From assembly GCA_945787565.1 (NCBI GenBank), contig CALZIE010000008.1, positions 1 to 36,248 of the forward strand: 36,248 nucleotides of DNA. The letters are read 5' to 3'. Below, in pieces: positions 16,495 through 24,370 of this stretch. The notes below the pieces were generated by a model, which did not search any database, was not told the origin of the DNA, and saw nothing but the letters and a program-made list of their open reading frames with translations. The position numbers and the translations under genes are program-made. Within the stretch, counting starts at the first letter, position 1. Every line of letters starts with the position of its first letter. Source of the stretch: an uncultured Lachnospiraceae bacterium. Its GTDB lineage: Bacteria > Bacillota > Clostridia > Lachnospirales > Lachnospiraceae.

Positions 16495-16546
16495 GATGTA
16501 CATTCCGCTTACGGCGTGGCCAAGTGACATCGCCTGGAATTTTTTT
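16495..16546 (+). terminator. Orphan terminator-like element with alternative pairing
   Basis: ATTCC (16502-16506) and GGCG (16513-16516) pair with CGCC (16531-16534) and GGAAT (16536-16540), followed by seven T. An alternative helix, GATGT (16495-16499) with ACATC (16527-16531), would exclude it. It follows the tRNA terminator and serves no visible gene. A small hairpin (AGGAAAGTT/AACTTCCT, 16448-16470) lies just upstream. The rest of this 291-base gap holds an AGTGG/CCACT hairpin near 16563 and no gene. Confidence 0.5.
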
Positions 16547-16692
16547 GTTTGCGGAGTCTAGAGTGGCGAATCCACTTTGTTAGGATATAAAATGAATGGA
16601 AGTTTCAGGAACGAATAGTTTTTTTAGAAACGGACAGGGTATGAATAAGTGGCGCTGTCACAGTTTATAACATTAATAGAAAGCATGGTGAG

Positions 16693-17265
16693 ATGATGAG
16701 AGTAGGAATGGGATATGATGTTCATAAATTAGTGGAAAATAGAGATCTGATTTTAGGCGGTGTAAAGGTTCCTTATGAAAAAGGTCTGTTAGGGCATTCG
16801 GATGCGGATGTATTATTACATGCCATTATGGATGCACTTTTAGGTGCAGCAGCGCTAGGCGATATCGGAAGACATTTTCCAGATACGGATGAGGCTTATA
16901 AGGGGGCTTCTAGTATTGCACTATTAAAGCATGTGAAAAAACTGTTAGATGAAAACTGTTATATTATTGGGAATATTGATGCTACGATAATTGCACAGCG
17001 TCCAAAGTTAGCACCATTTATACCACAGATGGCAAAAAACATAGCAGACGCATTAGAGTTAGAAGAAAACCAGGTGAATGTAAAAGCCACAACGGAAGAA
17101 GGTCTTGGTTTTACCGGAACAGGCGAAGGAATCTCTTCTCAGGCAATCTGTATGCTGACAACAGTAGATAATTATGAGTATGGCAATTCATTCGTATACG
17201 ACCCCAATCAGAAAGAGGCTCCATCCAAATGTGCTTCCTGCAGTGGCTGCTGCAAGAATCAATAA
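16693..17265 (+). CDS. ispF: 2-C-methyl-D-erythritol 2,4-cyclodiphosphate synthase with Cys-rich tail
   Basis: This trimeric zinc enzyme of the MEP isoprenoid pathway forms MEcPP. Metal ligands are D and H of GYDVH (near residue 9-11) and the His of [39 protein letters not shown] and [19 protein letters not shown] complete the family pattern. The core ends near residue 158, as in ordinary ~155-160-residue relatives. It then continues for ~30 residues ending [12 protein letters not shown], with four cysteines in seven positions. Start: ATG 16693 or ATG 16696; GGTGAG abuts them, so neither has ideal spacing. ispD, often adjacent, is not present here. Confidence 0.93.
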   Translation: MMRVGMGYDVHKLVENRDLILGGVKVPYEKGLLGHSDADVLLHAIMDALLGAAALGDIGRHFPDTDEAYKGASSIALLKHVKKLLDENCYIIGNIDATIIAQRPKLAPFIPQMAKNIADALELEENQVNVKATTEEGLGFTGTGEGISSQAICMLTTVDNYEYGNSFVYDPNQKEAPSKCASCSGCCKNQ

Positions 17266-17290
17266 GGAGCAGAATGCGAGTCTTAAATAG

Positions 17291-17319
17291 TTGACAAAAC
17301 GAAAAAAGTTGCATACAAT
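17291..17319 (+). promoter_or_regulatory. Promoter of the Cys T-box/cysE-cysS unit
   Basis: TTGACA and TACAAT are separated by 17 bases, 26 bases after the ispF stop. Confidence 0.75.
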
Positions 17320-17325
17320 ATATAA

Positions 17326-17575
17326 AACATAATTAAAAAGAAATGCGTTGATTGGAAAGAGTAGCTTCAAGGAATATAACAGAGAGGGATTGTCACCGGC
17401 TGAAAGCAGTCCTTATAGGAATCGAAGGGAAGTGCCTCCAGGAGCAGGTTTTGTGAAAGTAAGTAGTAAAACCCGGTAGCAGCCGTTATGTGTATGAGAT
17501 TGCATTTTTTTGAGTGCAAATTAGAGTGGAACCGCGGATTGACTTCGTCTCTTGTTTAGAGACGGAGTTTTTTTA
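17326..17575 (+). promoter_or_regulatory. T-box riboswitch, probable Cys specifier (UGC)
   Basis: AAAGAGTAGC is the 5' specifier-loop motif, GAGAGGGATTGTCACCGG the distal stem I region. The 3' specifier side reads GGGAAGTGCCTCC, so UGC (Cys) at 17433-17435 fits if one G follows the usual GAA. GTAGCAGCCGTTATG is the stem III region. The core GAGTGGAACCGCGG is at ~17524-17537, and its TGGA contact base matches the U73 discriminator of tRNA-Cys. The terminator pairs CTTCGTCTCT (17543-17552) with AGAGACGGAG (17558-17567), then a T run. Downstream cysE and cysS agree. Confidence 0.9.
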
Positions 17576-17717
17576 TTTATAGGAAGTTTTTTGAGAATTG
17601 TTATAAATAAAAAACGTTCTGGAGGTTACGCATTCAGTGGATGCCTCAATGCCAGAAGAAATTCCTAGGGGGAATGTAGGTGGCTTGGCGGCAAAGAGTC
17701 AAAGGAGGCTCAGTATT

Positions 17718-18383
17718 ATGGGGATGATACATTTCATTAAAGAAGAAATGCAGATTATAAAAGAACGAGATCCTGCTATTAAATCTTCAGCAGAGGTATT
17801 CTTATACCCGAGCTTTAAGGCAATCGTAAGACATCGGATTGCACATCATTTATATCAGAAGAAACATTATTTTTTGGCTAGATGGTATTCTCAGCGTTCA
17901 GCCAGAAAGACAGGAATTGAGATACATCCCGGTGCTACCATCGGGAAAGGATTGTTTATCGATCATGGCCATGGTGTCGTGATTGGAGAGACTGCAATTA
18001 TCGGAGACAATGTAACCCTTTATCAGGGAGTTACACTTGGAGGAACCGGAAAAGAGCAGGGCAAACGTCATCCGACCATCGGGGATAATGTTATGATCAG
18101 TGCAGGCGCAAAAGTACTAGGATCCTTTACAGTTGGGGAAAATTCTAAGATAGGAGCAGGATCAGTCGTATTATCGGAAGTTCCTGCAAACTCTACCGTA
18201 GTTGGTGTACCAGGAAGAGTTGTAAAAAGGAATAATGTTAAGAGTCCAAGAGAATCTATGGATCATGTACATCTTCCGGATCCAGTACAGTCTGATTTAA
18301 TTCGTCTTCAGAAGGAAAATGATGAACTGAAGCGGGAAATCGATTCTTTAAGAAGCAGATTAAAAGAAATGGAACAAAAATAA
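17718..18383 (+). CDS. cysE: Serine O-acetyltransferase
   Basis: This enzyme makes O-acetylserine, the carbon skeleton for cysteine. The 221 residues start MGMIHFIKEEMQIIKERDPAIKS like other CysE proteins. They then carry the left-handed hexapeptide beta-helix (HPGATIGKGLFIDHGHGVVIGETAIIGDNVTLYQGVTLGG), with the catalytic-site DHGHG-type loop. The C-terminal ~30 residues (LIRLQKENDELKREIDSLRSRLKEMEQK region) form a leucine-heptad coiled coil. I choose ATG 17718, preceded by AAAGGAGG at 17701-17708; the open frame back to 17637 reads through leader sequence. It is the first gene behind the Cys T-box, so it should be induced when tRNA-Cys is uncharged. Confidence 0.95.
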   Translation: MGMIHFIKEEMQIIKERDPAIKSSAEVFLYPSFKAIVRHRIAHHLYQKKHYFLARWYSQRSARKTGIEIHPGATIGKGLFIDHGHGVVIGETAIIGDNVTLYQGVTLGGTGKEQGKRHPTIGDNVMISAGAKVLGSFTVGENSKIGAGSVVLSEVPANSTVVGVPGRVVKRNNVKSPRESMDHVHLPDPVQSDLIRLQKENDELKREIDSLRSRLKEMEQK

Positions 18384-18415
18384 ACGCAAATAAAGATAAG
18401 AAAGGAAACAAAAAT

Positions 18416-19828
18416 ATGAAAATTTATAACACACTTTCCAAGAAGAAAGAAGAATTCGTGCCATTAGAAGAAGGCAAGGTAAAGATGTATGTATGTGGAC
18501 CTACCGTATACAACTACATCCATATCGGAAATGCGAGACCAATCGTTGTATTTGATACAGTAAGACGTTACTTACTATATAAAGGATATGACGTGCAGTT
18601 TGTATCCAACTTTACAGACGTAGATGACAAGATCATCAAGAAGGCAAATGAAGAAGGTGTAACATCAAAGGAAATCTCCGAACGTTACATCAAAGAATTC
18701 GAAAAGGATACCAAAGGTCTTAATGTTCTTCCAGCAACAAAGCATCCAAAAGCTACCGAAGAAATCGATGGCATGATCGAAATGATTGAAGAATTAATCG
18801 AAAAAGGCCATGCGTATGAAAAGAACGGTACTGTATACTTCAGAACAAGAAGTTTCCCTGAGTACGGTAAATTAAGCAAGAAGAATATTGATGACTTAGA
18901 AGCAGGAGCAAGAATCTCCGTAGCCGATGAAAAAGAAGATCCAATGGATTTCGTATTATGGAAGCCAAAGAAAGAAGGCGAACCAGCCTGGGTTTCTCCA
19001 TGGTGTGATGGCCGTCCAGGCTGGCATATTGAATGCTCCGTTATGAGTAAGAAATATCTTGGAGAACAGATTGACATTCATGCCGGCGGTGAAGATTTAG
19101 TATTCCCTCATCATGAAAATGAAATCGCACAGACAGAAAGCTGCTCCGGAAAAGAGTTCGCAAAATACTGGATGCATAATGCATTTTTAAATATCGATAA
19201 TAAGAAGATGTCCAAATCCACAGGAAACTTCTTTACTGTAAGAGAAATCAGTGAAGAATTTGATCTTTCCGTATTACGTTTCTTCTTATTAAGCGTACAC
19301 TACAGAAGCCCAATCAACTTCAGCCGTGAAATCATGGAAGCAAGCAAGAATGGTTTAGAGCGTATCCAGACAGCAGTAGAGCAGCTTAAATTCCTGTTAA
19401 ATGTGAAGAAGCAGGATAGCAGTGCCGAAACGGTTATGACAGAAGAAGAGAAGGAAATCGTAAAAGAATTCGAAGCACTTCATCAGAAATTTGAGACAGT
19501 AATGGATGATGATTTCAATACAGCCGATGCGGTTACTGCAATCTTTGAAATGGTTAAGATCGCAAATACAAAGCTTTCTGCCGCAAACAGCACACAGATG
19601 TTACAGACAGCGCTTGACCATATCACTGTTCTTGCAGATATCTTAGGTATCGTGACAGAAAAGCAGGAAGAAATCTTAGATGAAGAAGTTGAAAAATTAA
19701 TTGCAGACCGTCAGGCAGCAAGAAAGAACAAAGACTTCGCATTAGCAGATGAAATCCGTAACAAACTTTTAGATATGGGTATTGTATTAGAAGATACAAG
19801 AGAAGGTGTAAAATGGAAGAGAGCTTAG
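18416..19828 (+). CDS. cysS: Cysteinyl-tRNA synthetase
   Basis: A 470-residue class I synthetase. The HIGH motif is HIGN (36-39) in YNYIHIGNARP, and KMSKS is at 264-268. The active-site zinc ligands that select cysteine are all present: C27, C207, H232 and E236. The C-terminal helical anticodon domain ends RNKLLDMGIVLEDTREGVKWKR. A GAAAGGAAA ribosome site precedes ATG. It lies 32 bases after cysE and overlaps mrnC by 16 bases, forming one T-box-controlled unit. Confidence 0.97.
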   Translation: MKIYNTLSKKKEEFVPLEEGKVKMYVCGPTVYNYIHIGNARPIVVFDTVRRYLLYKGYDVQFVSNFTDVDDKIIKKANEEGVTSKEISERYIKEFEKDTKGLNVLPATKHPKATEEIDGMIEMIEELIEKGHAYEKNGTVYFRTRSFPEYGKLSKKNIDDLEAGARISVADEKEDPMDFVLWKPKKEGEPAWVSPWCDGRPGWHIECSVMSKKYLGEQIDIHAGGEDLVFPHHENEIAQTESCSGKEFAKYWMHNAFLNIDNKKMSKSTGNFFTVREISEEFDLSVLRFFLLSVHYRSPINFSREIMEASKNGLERIQTAVEQLKFLLNVKKQDSSAETVMTEEEKEIVKEFEALHQKFETVMDDDFNTADAVTAIFEMVKIANTKLSAANSTQMLQTALDHITVLADILGIVTEKQEEILDEEVEKLIADRQAARKNKDFALADEIRNKLLDMGIVLEDTREGVKWKRA

Positions 19829-20250
19829 TAAGATTAGTACGCAGTACATTTGAGTTGCCAGATACGGATATCCGTACCTACTCCCCGTTAACCCTTGCCT
19901 ATATCGGAGACAGCATTTACGATCTGATTATCCGTACCATGCTTGTAGAAAAGGGAAATGCAGTTGTGAATAAGCTGCACCAAAGAGCAAGCAAGCTTGT
20001 AAAGGCACCAACCCAGAAGGATATGTTTTTCGCAGTGGAGAGCATGTTAACGGAGGAAGAGATGGCAGTATTTAAGCGCGGAAGAAATGCAAAATCATTT
20101 ACAAGCGCAAAGAACGCATCGATTTCCGAGTACCGCAACGCGACTGGTTTTGAGGCGCTAATTGGATACTTATATCTAACGAATCAGATGGAGCGTATCT
20201 TAGAACTGGTAAAGCATGGACTCGTGGAATTAAAGCTGATTGAAGCATAG
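19813..20250 (+). CDS. mrnC: Mini-ribonuclease III (23S rRNA maturation)
   Basis: This 145-residue protein is the RNase III catalytic domain without the double-stranded RNA-binding domain. It shows LTLAYIGDSIYDLIIRTML (acidic metal-binding Asp), LVKAPTQKDMF and FKRGRNAKSFT...YRNATGFEALIGYLYL, where the Glu is the second acidic site. Family knowledge: it trims the ends of 23S rRNA in Firmicutes. The gene starts inside the end of cysS (16-base overlap), with AAGGTG before ATG, so translation is likely coupled. A strong terminator follows. Confidence 0.94.
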   Translation: MEESLVRLVRSTFELPDTDIRTYSPLTLAYIGDSIYDLIIRTMLVEKGNAVVNKLHQRASKLVKAPTQKDMFFAVESMLTEEEMAVFKRGRNAKSFTSAKNASISEYRNATGFEALIGYLYLTNQMERILELVKHGLVELKLIEA

Positions 20251-20274
20251 AAAGAGAAAGTCACCTAAAGAAAA

Positions 20275-20325
20275 GGGTATCTGATTAAGAGTGTTCGGAC
20301 GCTCTTAGTCAGGTACCCACTTTTT
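20275..20325 (+). terminator. Terminator after mrnC
   Basis: A 20-bp stem (20275-20294 with 20299-20318) with three G-U pairs and a TCGG loop is followed by ACTTTTTG. This ends the Cys T-box unit. Confidence 0.85.
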
Positions 20326-20358
20326 GTTGCAATAGAACGTCGTTTTTCTAAAAAATGC

Positions 20359-20388
20359 TTGCCAATATGCCGTAAGAATGGATATACT
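20359..20388 (+). promoter_or_regulatory. Candidate promoter of rlmB
   Basis: TTGCCA and TATACT are 18 bases apart, ~95 bases before the rlmB start and right after the preceding terminator. Confidence 0.5.
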
Positions 20389-20483
20389 GATTATTAGGCA
20401 GAAAATGTGAAGTCATGCGGGCATACTACCGCATCTGACGGGGCAAAATGAATGCAAGGAAAGGTTAACGAGAAAGGTTATAT

Positions 20484-21227
20484 ATGAGATACGAAGAATT
20501 AACAATAGAAGGCAGAAATGCCGTAATGGAAGCATTTCGTGCAGGAAAGACAATTGATCGCTTATTTATCTTAGACGGATGTCAGGATGGACCAATCAAA
20601 TCCATTTTAAGAGAAGCAAAAAAAGGCGATACCATCATTAATTTCGTAAAGAAAGAAAGACTGGATCAGATTTCTGAAACAGGAAAACATCAGGGTGTTA
20701 TCGCATATGCAGCAGCATATGAATATGCAGAAGTGGAAGATATATTAAAGGCAGCAAAAGATAAGGGCGAAGATCCATTTATCGTAGTATTAGATGGTAT
20801 CGAAGATCCTCACAATCTTGGTGCGATGATCCGTACTGCAAACCAGGCAGGCGCACACGGAATCATCATTCCAAAACGTCGTGCGGTAGGTCTTACTGCA
20901 ACTGTGGCAAGAACAAGTGCAGGAGCGATTAACTATACACCAGTTGCAAAGGTAACAAACTTAGTAGCGACCATGCAGGAATTAAAGAAGGAAGGTCTTT
21001 GGTTTGTATGTGCAGATTTAGACGGAGAAGTAATGTACCGTCAGAACTTAACCGGTCCAATCGGTTTAGTAATCGGTGCAGAAGGCGAAGGCGTATCCCG
21101 TCTTGTAAAAGAACACTGTGACTTTACTGCGAAGATTCCAATGTCCGGTGATATCGATTCCTTAAATGCATCTGTTGCAATGGGAATCCTCTCTTATGAA
21201 ATCGTAAGACAGAGAAACTTCAAATAA
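20484..21227 (+). CDS. rlmB: 23S rRNA 2'-O-ribose methyltransferase (TrmH/RlmB family)
   Basis: A SpoU-family enzyme that methylates a guanosine ribose in 23S rRNA with SAM. The N-terminal ~85 residues form the substrate-binding domain (IEGRNAVMEAF, KHQGVIAYAA). The C-terminal knotted domain has motif 1 LDGIEDPHNLGAMIRTANQAG, motif 2 GLVIGAEGEGVSRLV and motif 3 IPMSGDIDSLNASVA. The 247-residue length is normal. An AGAAAGG ribosome site lies before ATG. Synteny (cysS-mrnC-rlmB-sigH) matches B. subtilis, where this gene is yacO/rlmB. Exact target nucleotide is inferred from the family. Confidence 0.92.
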   Translation: MRYEELTIEGRNAVMEAFRAGKTIDRLFILDGCQDGPIKSILREAKKGDTIINFVKKERLDQISETGKHQGVIAYAAAYEYAEVEDILKAAKDKGEDPFIVVLDGIEDPHNLGAMIRTANQAGAHGIIIPKRRAVGLTATVARTSAGAINYTPVAKVTNLVATMQELKKEGLWFVCADLDGEVMYRQNLTGPIGLVIGAEGEGVSRLVKEHCDFTAKIPMSGDIDSLNASVAMGILSYEIVRQRNFK

Positions 21228-21246
21228 AACTTCAACTAAAGTTTTT

Positions 21247-21302
21247 AAGGCGAGTAACAAAAAGACGAAGTCATAAAAGACTTCGTCTTTCCCTTACGCC
21301 TT
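21247..21302 (+). other. Two-tier hairpin between rlmB and sigH
   Basis: An inner perfect 12-bp stem (AAAGACGAAGTC with GACTTCGTCTTT, loop ATAAAA) is enclosed by AAGGCG..TAA pairing with TTACGCCTT. No T-run follows, so this is not a standard terminator for the + strand. It may be a weak terminator or a transcript-stability element before sigH. Confidence 0.55.
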
Positions 21303-21337
21303 GTGGAAAGAATGAATGGTACATAGGAGGTATGGTC

Positions 21338-21967
21338 ATGGAGGCAAGACAGTATGAAACCTGCAGCGATGAGGAAATCATTGGACTAATCCGGAATGAT
21401 GACAGAATGGCAATGGACTATCTGATCGGGAAGTATAAGAATCTGGTCCGCAAGAAAGCAAAGGCATTGTTTTTAATAGGAGGGGACCGGGACGATCTGA
21501 TCCAGGAAGGCATGATTGGGCTTTATAAGGCAATTAGGGATTATCAGAAGGAAAAAGAAGCGTCTTTTATGACTTTTGCAGACCTGTGCGTATCCAGACA
21601 GATGTATACGGCAATCAAGAATTCCAATACAAAAAAGAATCAGCCACTAAACAATTATATTTCCATTGACAGTTCCGGATACAGTGAGGAGTCTGAGCAA
21701 TCAGAAGCACTGCGTTTCGTGGAGACCATTGCCCATGCGAGGAATATGAATCCAGAAGAACTTTTTATCGACAAAGAGAATACAAGTTATTTAGAGGAAT
21801 CCTTGATGGGACGATTAAGTGACTTTGAAAAGGAAATCCTGACTCTTTACTTGCAGGATTACAGCTATGGAAGGATTGCAGAAGTTCTGAAAAAAGAGCC
21901 AAAGGCAATCGATAATGCGCTGCAGAGAATCAAGCGCAAGCTCAATCAGGTGCTAAAGGAAAGCTGA
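21338..21967 (+). CDS. sigH: RNA polymerase sigma-H factor (early sporulation)
   Basis: A 209-residue sigma-70 family factor resembling Spo0H. Region 2 is seen in AMDYLIGKYKNLVRKKAKALFLIGGDRDDLIQEGMIGLYKAIRDY...FADLCVSRQMYTAIK. Region 4 helix-turn-helix is in LSDFEKEILTLYLQDYSYGRIAEVLKKEPKAIDNALQRIKRKL. In sporulating Firmicutes it drives stationary-phase and entry-to-sporulation genes. I choose the second ATG (21338): AGGAGG ends 7 bases before it but only one base before ATG 21332. The place after rlmB matches the B. subtilis order, though yacP/rae1 and the downstream rpmG-secE-nusG genes are absent. Confidence 0.93.
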   Translation: MEARQYETCSDEEIIGLIRNDDRMAMDYLIGKYKNLVRKKAKALFLIGGDRDDLIQEGMIGLYKAIRDYQKEKEASFMTFADLCVSRQMYTAIKNSNTKKNQPLNNYISIDSSGYSEESEQSEALRFVETIAHARNMNPEELFIDKENTSYLEESLMGRLSDFEKEILTLYLQDYSYGRIAEVLKKEPKAIDNALQRIKRKLNQVLKES

Positions 21968-22026
21968 AAAATACTGTACTAATCGTCGAAAAAATTAAAA
22001 AAATACAAAAATATTGAGAAATACTA

Positions 22027-22055
22027 TTGCAAAAAAATGAATCCTATGTTATTAT
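22027..22055 (+). promoter_or_regulatory. Promoter of tRNA-Thr
   Basis: TTGCAA and TATTAT are separated by 17 bases, 33 bases before the tRNA. Confidence 0.6.
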
Positions 22056-22088
22056 ATAAAGCGTACCAAATGTCTTAAGAAAGACAAT

Positions 22089-22160
22089 GCTGATGTGGCT
22101 CAGAGGTAGAGCACTTCCTTGGTAAGGAAGGGGTCACGGGTTCAATTCCCGTCATCAGCT
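22089..22160 (+). tRNA. tRNA-Thr (anticodon GGT)
   Basis: A complete 72-nt cloverleaf: acceptor GCTGATG/CATCAGC, D-arm GCTC..GAGC, anticodon stem CTTCC/GGAAG with loop TTGGTAA, T-arm ACGGG/CCCGT with TTCAATT, discriminator T, no encoded CCA. It stands alone between sigH and a truncated chemotaxis gene. Confidence 0.95.
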
Positions 22161-22167
22161 TATTGTT

Positions 22168-22204
22168 AAAAGGCTGCAAATCAATTCGATTTGCAGCCTT
22201 TTTT
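22168..22204 (+). terminator. Terminator of tRNA-Thr
   Basis: A perfect 15-bp stem, AAAAGGCTGCAAATC with GATTTGCAGCCTTTT, around AATTC, ending in TTTTTT. Confidence 0.9.
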
Positions 22205-22324
22205 GTCGTTGTGAATGCATAAAAATTCATATTTAAGTCTGAAATAGTACTATTTGTAATACCATTGATGATATTCCTGTATAATGCCAACTTGTGCATA
22301 ACGATGAATAATACATAAATAAAG

Positions 22325-24079
22325 ATGCAGAAATACCAAAATTCACTAAAAAGAAGAAAAAAGGTAAACAAAACATCTGATTCGGTCGATATCATATACT
22401 ATATGTATATGATTTATAGCAGACCGGATACCTTATATATTTATCCATTAAATCCTTCTCTTTCAGGGCAGGTACCGGGAGATTCATCATGGTTTAATGA
22501 AAGAGCAGCAGAAGAGAGTGATTATAACTGGCTTCAGCCATATATCGATGCTTCTACAAATGAGTGGTGCATTACTCTATATCATAAGGTAAAGATCGAT
22601 GGTCAGTTTGTTGGCTTCATTGAGATTGATGTATCCCTTGCTCATATCGAGGAAATGATTCAGAACATTACGTTAGGGGAAAGCGGATATCTAATCATTT
22701 CTGATTTTGATGGTATCGTAGGTATTCACCATAACAAAGATCTGATGAATAAAGATATTCCAGATGAAGAACTTCGTCAGTTTGTAGCTGCTAATACAGA
22801 AGGTTCACTAAGCTATAAGTCGACAAGTGAACAGAAGTTTGCCGTATTGAGCACATTAGATACCGCGATTCAATGGAAAATGATCGGTATCCTTCCACAA
22901 GCGGAAGTTAACAGCGAGAGCAATGGCTTATTAATAAGAATTATAACAGCTACTACCTTTAGTATTATTGTATGCATTATCGCAGCTTTCCTAATCGCAG
23001 GTCGCATGACAAAAGAAATCAATCGTTTCTTAGTCCAGTTACAGGCAATGGGATCTGGTAACTTAACAGGAAAAGTTGAAGTTCGTACGAAGGATGAAAT
23101 CGGCATTATGGCCCACATCTTAAATAGCATGACAGAGCAGTTAGGTGGTCTGATCGGAAATGGAAAGAAGCACTCTTCTGATATGTTAGAACGCTTTACA
23201 GATTTAAATCGTATGTCTGGCAACTGTTTAGAAGCTACGAATGAAATCGCGGTTACAATCGGCCATGTGGCAGAAGGTGCACAGGCACAGAGTATCGAAG
23301 TAGAATCCATGGTGGCAAACTTCGGTGAATTATCACAATCCATGCAGGAAATCTCAGATTCCATTGGAAGCATTGGAGAAGAGTTCGTTAAAACACAGCA
23401 GGTACAGAGAGAAAGTCTTAAGATTGTAGACCAGTTAATGGAAACAACAGAAGAGACTAGCCGTACCAATGAAGAAGTTAAGAATGCAATCTATGAAATC
23501 GATCACAGCTCTAGTGAGATTGATATGATTGTAAAGACAATTACAGAAATTGCAGAACAGACCAATCTGTTATCTTTAAATGCAAGTATTGAAGCAGCAA
23601 GAGCAGGTGAGATGGGACGAGGCTTTGTAGTTGTAGCAGAAGAAGTACGTAAGTTAGCGGATGAGACTGCAAGATTTACGGATGAAATCAAAGTAATCAT
23701 TGATAAGATGAAGTCTCAGACAAAACAGGCTGTAAAGCAGGTGGAAGATGCGAAAGGCATTATGGGAGAGCAAGTAGAGACTGCGAAGAAGACAAAAGAA
23801 TCCTTTACAAACATTGAATCGGCAATCCAGAGCTTAGAAGAAAAAGTAGAGCGTATCGGAGCTGCGAATAGGGATATGATCTCAGTAAGAGAGAATATGA
23901 ATACCATTACCGGAAGCCTGGCAGAAAAGGCAGAAGAGAATATGGCAGCAACCGAAGAGATGAATGCAGTAACAGAAGAGCAGTTAGCAATATTTAACCA
24001 GGTAAACAATATGGTTAGTGAATTATCTGACTATGCAGAAGCGTTAAATAGAGAGATGAGCGTATTCATTACGGAATAA
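22325..24079 (+). CDS. Methyl-accepting chemotaxis protein lacking its N-terminal part
   Basis: From residue ~60 the protein follows a dCache receptor: [59 protein letters not shown], then one membrane helix (~202-225), HAMP (~226-280) and a long signalling coiled coil. The signalling tip is [27 protein letters not shown], which binds CheA/CheW. Normal receptors of this type begin with a membrane helix and a first Cache half (~100 more residues). Here the frame starts with a basic, soluble stretch ([16 protein letters not shown]) and no first helix. The nominal ATG has almost no ribosome site, and only ~120 bases separate it from the tRNA-Thr terminator. It is probably a 5'-truncated remnant, though the signalling half is intact. 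The alternative is an unusual cytoplasmic-Cache topology. Confidence 0.8.
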   Translation: MQKYQNSLKRRKKVNKTSDSVDIIYYMYMIYSRPDTLYIYPLNPSLSGQVPGDSSWFNERAAEESDYNWLQPYIDASTNEWCITLYHKVKIDGQFVGFIEIDVSLAHIEEMIQNITLGESGYLIISDFDGIVGIHHNKDLMNKDIPDEELRQFVAANTEGSLSYKSTSEQKFAVLSTLDTAIQWKMIGILPQAEVNSESNGLLIRIITATTFSIIVCIIAAFLIAGRMTKEINRFLVQLQAMGSGNLTGKVEVRTKDEIGIMAHILNSMTEQLGGLIGNGKKHSSDMLERFTDLNRMSGNCLEATNEIAVTIGHVAEGAQAQSIEVESMVANFGELSQSMQEISDSIGSIGEEFVKTQQVQRESLKIVDQLMETTEETSRTNEEVKNAIYEIDHSSSEIDMIVKTITEIAEQTNLLSLNASIEAARAGEMGRGFVVVAEEVRKLADETARFTDEIKVIIDKMKSQTKQAVKQVEDAKGIMGEQVETAKKTKESFTNIESAIQSLEEKVERIGAANRDMISVRENMNTITGSLAEKAEENMAATEEMNAVTEEQLAIFNQVNNMVSELSDYAEALNREMSVFITE

Positions 24080-24187
24080 AAAAAGAAGGGGGTGGCGGTT
24101 TGGATATTATCTGGATGGTATGAATTACAGATTGCAAATATCGACAAATATCGCTAAAATAAGTAATGTATTAAGGAGGTAGCGATT

Positions 24188-24340
24188 ATGAATCCAATTT
24201 TTATTCCAAACGTTTGCCCTAAGTGTGAAAATGATACAGAACTAGAAAGATACGAAGATAGATCAGCAGCTGCATATTGTAGACACTGTGATTTTATTTT
24301 AAAATTAACCAAAGAGGAAATGGATTCCTTAGAGGCTTAA
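24188..24340 (+). CDS. Small zinc-ribbon protein (50 aa)
   Basis: A 50-residue ORF with C10-P-K-C13 and C31-R-H-C34, the spacing of a four-cysteine zinc ribbon, followed by a short acidic helix (KEEMDSLEA). AAGGAGGT at 24173-24180 with 7-base spacing is one of the best ribosome sites in the window, which argues for real expression. It follows the chemotaxis gene by 108 bases, with a minor purine-rich gap. Function is unknown; such ribbons can bind nucleic acid or protein. Confidence 0.8.
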   Translation: MNPIFIPNVCPKCENDTELERYEDRSAAAYCRHCDFILKLTKEEMDSLEA

Positions 24341-24370
24341 TAAAGAATGTAATGATAATAGTAATGACAT

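Noticed and set aside
17637..17717. N-terminal extension of cysE
   Set aside because: GTG 17637 has no fitting ribosome site for this product; ATG 17718 follows AAAGGAGG and gives the standard CysE N-terminus.
22075..22395. 106-codon open frame on the - strand
   Set aside because: It is antisense to tRNA-Thr and its terminator, and has no ribosome site; a chance frame.
22160..24080. Integrated element with attachment sites at tRNA-Thr
   Set aside because: No integrase, no mobile genes and no second copy of the tRNA 3' end that I could find; only the truncation of the receptor remains suggestive.
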